Source of the DNA: Pseudoxanthomonas sp. Root630 | GTDB lineage: Bacteria; Pseudomonadota; Gammaproteobacteria; Xanthomonadales; Xanthomonadaceae | Assembly: GCF_001427585.1 (NCBI RefSeq) | Contig: NZ_LMGY01000017.1 | Span: 173,863 to 237,862, forward strand | DNA length: 64,000 bases | Direction of reading: 5' to 3' | In this document: piece after piece, positions 60,873 to 64,000 of the stretch | Numbering within the stretch: the stretch's first letter is position 1 | Layout of the letters: each line of letters opens with the position of its first letter | Notes under the pieces: generated by a model | Database searches by the model: none | What the model was told of the DNA's origin: nothing | The model's input: the letters and a program-made list of their open reading frames with translations, nothing else | Made by a program: the position numbers and the translations under genes

Positions 60873-61261
60873 GGCGTGAAGCTCAGTTCGAACGACGTGT
60901 AGAACGGTGCGCGCGGCGGTGCGGCCAGCGTCTTCCGGTTGATCTGTTTCTGCACGCAGATCGCCAGCGGCGTGGCGCCGTCGCGCCAGGTGCGGCGGAC
61001 GGCGCCGCCGGCATCCAGTTCGGCCACGATCACGAAGGGCGCGGTGTCGGCGTTGGGCGTGGCGCATTCGGCGATCGCATCGCCGAGTACGCCCGATTGC
61101 GCATCGCGCATCGCTTGCGAGGTGGCCGCAGGCAATGACGCTTCATCGGCATCGGCGCGCTGCTTGGCCTGCGTGTAGTCGGTGGGCGACGGCACCTGCG
61201 CGGTGGCGGTCGCCGCCATCGCGAGGAAGACCAGTGCCGTGGCACGGAGCATTGGACGCAT
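60869..61261 (-). CDS. Exported hypothetical protein
   Basis: This 130-residue protein has a signal peptide (MLRATALVFLAMAATATAQ). The mature part contains FVIVAELDAGGAVRRTWRDG and YTSFELSFTP, faintly like the TonB C-terminal or energy-transducer fold, with one cysteine pair (ECATP, AICVQ). It has no firm family. It is translationally coupled to the thioesterase (ATGA) and starts 2 bases after the sugar dehydrogenase stop, so all three form an operon. Confidence 0.78.
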   Translation of the reverse strand: MRPMLRATALVFLAMAATATAQVPSPTDYTQAKQRADADEASLPAATSQAMRDAQSGVLGDAIAECATPNADTAPFVIVAELDAGGAVRRTWRDGATPLAICVQKQINRKTLAAPPRAPFYTSFELSFTP

Positions 61262-61263
61262 GG

Positions 61264-62469
61264 TCACGGCGCCTTCGGCGGTTCGATCCGCAGCAGTTTG
61301 CCGTCTTCCTCGTCGGTGACCACGTAGACGTTGCCGTCGGGGCTGACGCGCACATCGCGCACGCGTTCGCCGATCTCGTTGAGCAGGCGTTCTTCGCCCA
61401 ACACCGTATCGCCCTGCAGGGTCAGGCGGATCAGGTTGCGTTCGGCCAGCGAACCGAGAAACACGCTGTCGTTCCACGGACTGTCCGGCTGGCCCGTGTA
61501 GAACGCCATGCCGGAGACGCCGGGCGACTTCTCCCACAGGTGGAAGGGCTGCTCCATGCCGTCCTTCGCCTTGCCTTCCGCCTCGGGAATGGGCTGGCCG
61601 GAGTAGTTGATGCCGTAGGTGATGATCGGCCAGCCGTAATTCTTGCCGGCCTCGGGCAGGTTGATCTCATCGCCGCCGCGCGGGCCGTGCTCGCTCTGCC
61701 ACAGCTTGCCGGTGCGCGGGTCCAGCGCCATGCCCTGCATGTTGCGGTGGCCGTAGCTGAAGATTTCCGGGCGTGCGCCGGCCTTGCCGACGAAGGGATT
61801 GTCCTGCGGCACGCTGCCGTCGAGGTTCAGGCGCACGAGCTTGCCCTGCAGCTTGTCGAGTTCCTGCGACATCGCGCGTTTGTTGCGCTCGCCCTGGCTG
61901 ATGAAGAGATGGCCCTGGCCGTCGAACACCAGGCGCGAGCCGAAATGGTTCGGGCCGTCGACTTTCGGTTCCTGGCGGTAGATCACCTTGACGTCGGTGA
62001 GCGCGTCGCCGGCCAGCGTGCCGTAGGCGACCGCGGTGCCGGCCGTGCCGTTGTCGCCGGGCTCGGCGTAGCTCAGATAGATGCGCTGCGTGCTGGCGAA
62101 ATCCGGGGCCAGCACCACGTCGAGCAGGCCGCCCTGGCCGGTGGCGAACACTTTCGGCACGCCGGTGATCGGGGCGGACACCGCGCCGTCGGCGCCGACG
62201 CGGCGCAGCGCGCCGCTGCGTTCGGTGACCAGCATGGCGCCGTCCGGCAGGAAGGCCAGCGACCACGGATGCGACAGTCCGCTGGCCACCTGGGTGACGC
62301 GGATCTGGCCCTTGGCGCTGGTGAGTGTCTGCGCAGACTGGCTGGCCGGCGCGGCCTGCGCCGCCGCCGGTGCCTTGGCTTCGGCGTCGCTCTTGGCGGA
62401 GGAGTTGCAAGCGGCCAGCGGCAACGCGAGGAGGAGGGCGGTGGCGAGTCGATGGGGAACGTGGCGCAA
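61264..62469 (-). CDS. PQQ-dependent sugar dehydrogenase (YliI/Asd-type lipoprotein)
   Basis: This 401-residue beta-propeller of the soluble glucose/aldose sugar dehydrogenase family oxidises aldoses with PQQ in the periplasm. Lipobox LAAC (LALPLAACNSSAKS) indicates a lipoprotein. The catalytic-base region is LSHPWSLAFLPDGAMLVTER; further blocks are GPNHFGSRLVFDGQGHLFIS, QSEHGPRGGDEINLPEAGKN and GYGIN-like TYGINYSGQPIPE. PQQ synthesis genes are not in the window. It is first in a three-gene operon. Confidence 0.9.
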   Translation of the reverse strand: MRHVPHRLATALLLALPLAACNSSAKSDAEAKAPAAAQAAPASQSAQTLTSAKGQIRVTQVASGLSHPWSLAFLPDGAMLVTERSGALRRVGADGAVSAPITGVPKVFATGQGGLLDVVLAPDFASTQRIYLSYAEPGDNGTAGTAVAYGTLAGDALTDVKVIYRQEPKVDGPNHFGSRLVFDGQGHLFISQGERNKRAMSQELDKLQGKLVRLNLDGSVPQDNPFVGKAGARPEIFSYGHRNMQGMALDPRTGKLWQSEHGPRGGDEINLPEAGKNYGWPIITYGINYSGQPIPEAEGKAKDGMEQPFHLWEKSPGVSGMAFYTGQPDSPWNDSVFLGSLAERNLIRLTLQGDTVLGEERLLNEIGERVRDVRVSPDGNVYVVTDEEDGKLLRIEPPKAP

Positions 62470-62493
62470 CGTCGTGTCTCCTGTGGGGGAAGG

Positions 62494-64000
62494 TCAGCGG
62501 TAGCCGGCGGCCTGCAGTTCGAACAGTTCCGCGTAGCGACCGCCCTGGGCCATGAGGTGCTCGTGCGTGCCGCTGGCCTCCAGCCGGCCTTCGTTGAGCA
62601 CCAGGATGCGGTCGGCCATGCGGACGCTGGAAAAGCGGTGCGAGATCAGCACGGCGGTCCGATTGTCCGACAATTCCTTGAAGCGTTGGAAGACCTCGAA
62701 CTCCGATCGTGCATCGAGTGCGGCCGTTGGTTCATCCAGGATCATCACTTGCGCATCGCGCATGTAGGCGCGCGCGATGGCGATCTTCTGCCATTGGCCG
62801 CCCGACAGGTCCACGCTGTCCTTGAAACGGCGGCCGATCAGCTGGTCGTAACCGCGTGGCAGGCCTTCGATCACTTCGTCGGCCATCGAGCGTGCGGCGG
62901 CGGCGCGCACGCGCGCCTGATCGTGCATGGCCTCGATGCGGCCGACGCCGATGTTCTCGCCCGCGGTCAGGTGGTAGCGGACGAAGTCCTGGAAGATCAC
63001 GCCGGTGTTGGCGCGCAGGTCGTCGAGGTCGTAATCGCGCAGGTCGCGGCCATCGAGCAGGATCCGGCCCTCATCGGGGTCGTACAGGCGTGCCAGCAGC
63101 TTCACCAGCGTGGTCTTGCCCGCGCCGTTTTCGCCGACCAGGGCCAGCACTTCGCCAGCGTGCAGTTCGAAATCCAGGTGCCGAACGGCCCAGCGCTCGG
63201 CATCGGGATAGCGGAAGCCGACGTTCTCGAACACGAAGCCGCGGGTGATCGGTCGCGGCACCGGGAGCGGCTCCGCGGGCGAGGCGATCTCGGGTTCGAT
63301 CTCGAAGAACGAAAACAGATCGTCCAGGTACAGCGCCTGTCCGGCGACCTGCGAGAAACCGATCAGCAGGCCTTCGAGCAACTGCCGCAGGCGCAGGAAG
63401 CTGCCGGCGAGGAAGGTCAGGTCGCCGATGCTGAAATCGCCGCGCACCGTGCGCCAGGCGATATAGCCATAGGCCACGTAGTAGCCCAGCGTGCCCAGCG
63501 CCGCGAGCAGCGCGCCCCAGAGTGCGCGCCGACGGGCGAGCGCGCGGTTGGCGGCGAAGAACTTCTCCGCGAGCGCGCGGTAGCGATCGATCAGGAACCG
63601 GTGGAGGTTGAAGATCTTCACCTCCTTCGCCGTTTCCACGCTGGCGCCCATCTGGCGCAGGTATTCCAGCTGACGGCGCTCGGGCGTCCACTGGAAGTTG
63701 AGCGAATAGCCCAACGCGTTGAAGTGCGACTCACCGACGAAGGCCGGCACCAGGGCGAGCGCCAGCAGTGCGATCAGCCATGGCGCGTACACCAGCAGGC
63801 CAGCGGCGAAACTCGCGACGGTGATGGCGTCCTGCACCTGGCCGAACAACTGGCTCATCAGGTTCATCCGCCCCATCGTCTGCCGACGCGCGCGGTCCAG
63901 CTTGTCCTGCAGGTCCGGGTCTTCGAAGTCCTCCAGGTCCAGCTGGGCCGCGTGCTCCATCAGGCGGATGCTGGTGGCGTTGGTGAACAGTTCCGAGAGC
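62494..64000 (-). CDS. ABC transporter, fused permease-ATPase (5' end beyond window)
   Basis: The visible 502 codons contain the later part of the membrane domain (ITVASFAAGLLVYAPWLIALLALALVPAF; LWGALLAALGTLGYYVAYGYIA) and a complete ATPase: Walker A LVGENGAGKTTL, Q-loop VIFQDF, signature VDLSGGQWQKIAIARA, Walker B VMILDEPTAALD, H-loop ISHR. The frame stays open to base 64000 (LSELFTNATSIRL...), so about 100 N-terminal residues are missing. It is an exporter-type (MsbA-like) half transporter with unknown substrate. Confidence 0.9.
   Translation of the reverse strand, partial: LSELFTNATSIRLMEHAAQLDLEDFEDPDLQDKLDRARRQTMGRMNLMSQLFGQVQDAITVASFAAGLLVYAPWLIALLALALVPAFVGESHFNALGYSLNFQWTPERRQLEYLRQMGASVETAKEVKIFNLHRFLIDRYRALAEKFFAANRALARRRALWGALLAALGTLGYYVAYGYIAWRTVRGDFSIGDLTFLAGSFLRLRQLLEGLLIGFSQVAGQALYLDDLFSFFEIEPEIASPAEPLPVPRPITRGFVFENVGFRYPDAERWAVRHLDFELHAGEVLALVGENGAGKTTLVKLLARLYDPDEGRILLDGRDLRDYDLDDLRANTGVIFQDFVRYHLTAGENIGVGRIEAMHDQARVRAAAARSMADEVIEGLPRGYDQLIGRRFKDSVDLSGGQWQKIAIARAYMRDAQVMILDEPTAALDARSEFEVFQRFKELSDNRTAVLISHRFSSVRMADRILVLNEGRLEASGTHEHLMAQGGRYAELFELQAAGYR

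Overview
The window is high-GC, densely packed gammaproteobacterial DNA. Several features point to Xanthomonadaceae, most likely Pseudoxanthomonas, Stenotrophomonas or a relative: the xylan-utilisation gene content, a MetX-like serine O-succinyltransferase, a complete ccmABCDEFGHI operon, and short palindromic repeat families of the GTAGGATGGGTT and GCTTGCGGGGAGAGGGTGCCGAAGG types. The genus is an inference, since no 16S gene or species marker is present.

Region 1 (1-15260) is a xylan/glucuronoxylan utilisation cluster. It holds the end of xylose isomerase, a sugar porter, a LacI-type regulator, GH67 alpha-glucuronidase, an SGNH acetylesterase, a GH43, a GH3 carrying a PA14 insert, a GPH-type symporter, a second GH43 and an aldose 1-epimerase. 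The + strand enzymes overlap or nearly abut, so they are probably one transcript. They remove side chains, cut xylo-oligosaccharides and import the products.

Region 2 (15384-25339) looks like a 3-keto-glycoside oxidation regulon. The + strand arm is a Tat-exported TIM-barrel isomerase, a GMC dehydrogenase, its Tat-signal small subunit and a DUF1080 protein. The - strand arm is a TIM-barrel isomerase, an MFS permease, a Gfo/Idh/MocA oxidoreductase, an exported isomerase and a small cytochrome c. The two arms converge at 19530-19560. Each starts next to the same palindrome, TGCAATCGATTGCA, and a divergent LacI repressor sits beside one copy.

Region 3 (25340-33480) is accessory DNA. A decayed IS3-type transposase precedes a two-gene unit: a small acidic protein, then a 1927-residue protein with two alpha/beta-hydrolase domains, a CHAT (caspase-like) protease domain and a Lys/Thr/Ala-rich tail. 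A membrane-protein gene with a degenerate integron attC-like site follows. A second cassette-like gene at 44933-45379 has a related ~120-base leader and its own attC-like site.

Region 4 (33483-47480) is mixed: an arylsulfatase, a YCII-like protein with a probable ACG start, a TonB-dependent receptor behind a Fur-like box, a GntR/ABC-2 transporter operon, two acyltransferase-3 proteins, an Lpp-like lipoprotein next to an L,D-transpeptidase-like protein, a short-chain dehydrogenase, small unknown secreted proteins and tRNA-Leu(CAA).

Region 5 (47537-64000) is mostly core genome: cysteine dioxygenase, the MetX-like acyltransferase, the ccm operon, DUF3293, a methionine aminotransferase with an omega-amidase, a thioesterase, a PQQ-type sugar dehydrogenase and the C-terminal part of an ABC exporter. 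Three copies of one inverted-repeat family occupy successive gaps here, one of them inside the ccm operon, and a ~520-base imperfect palindrome lies at 59763-60282. No CRISPR array, integrase or complete insertion sequence was seen.
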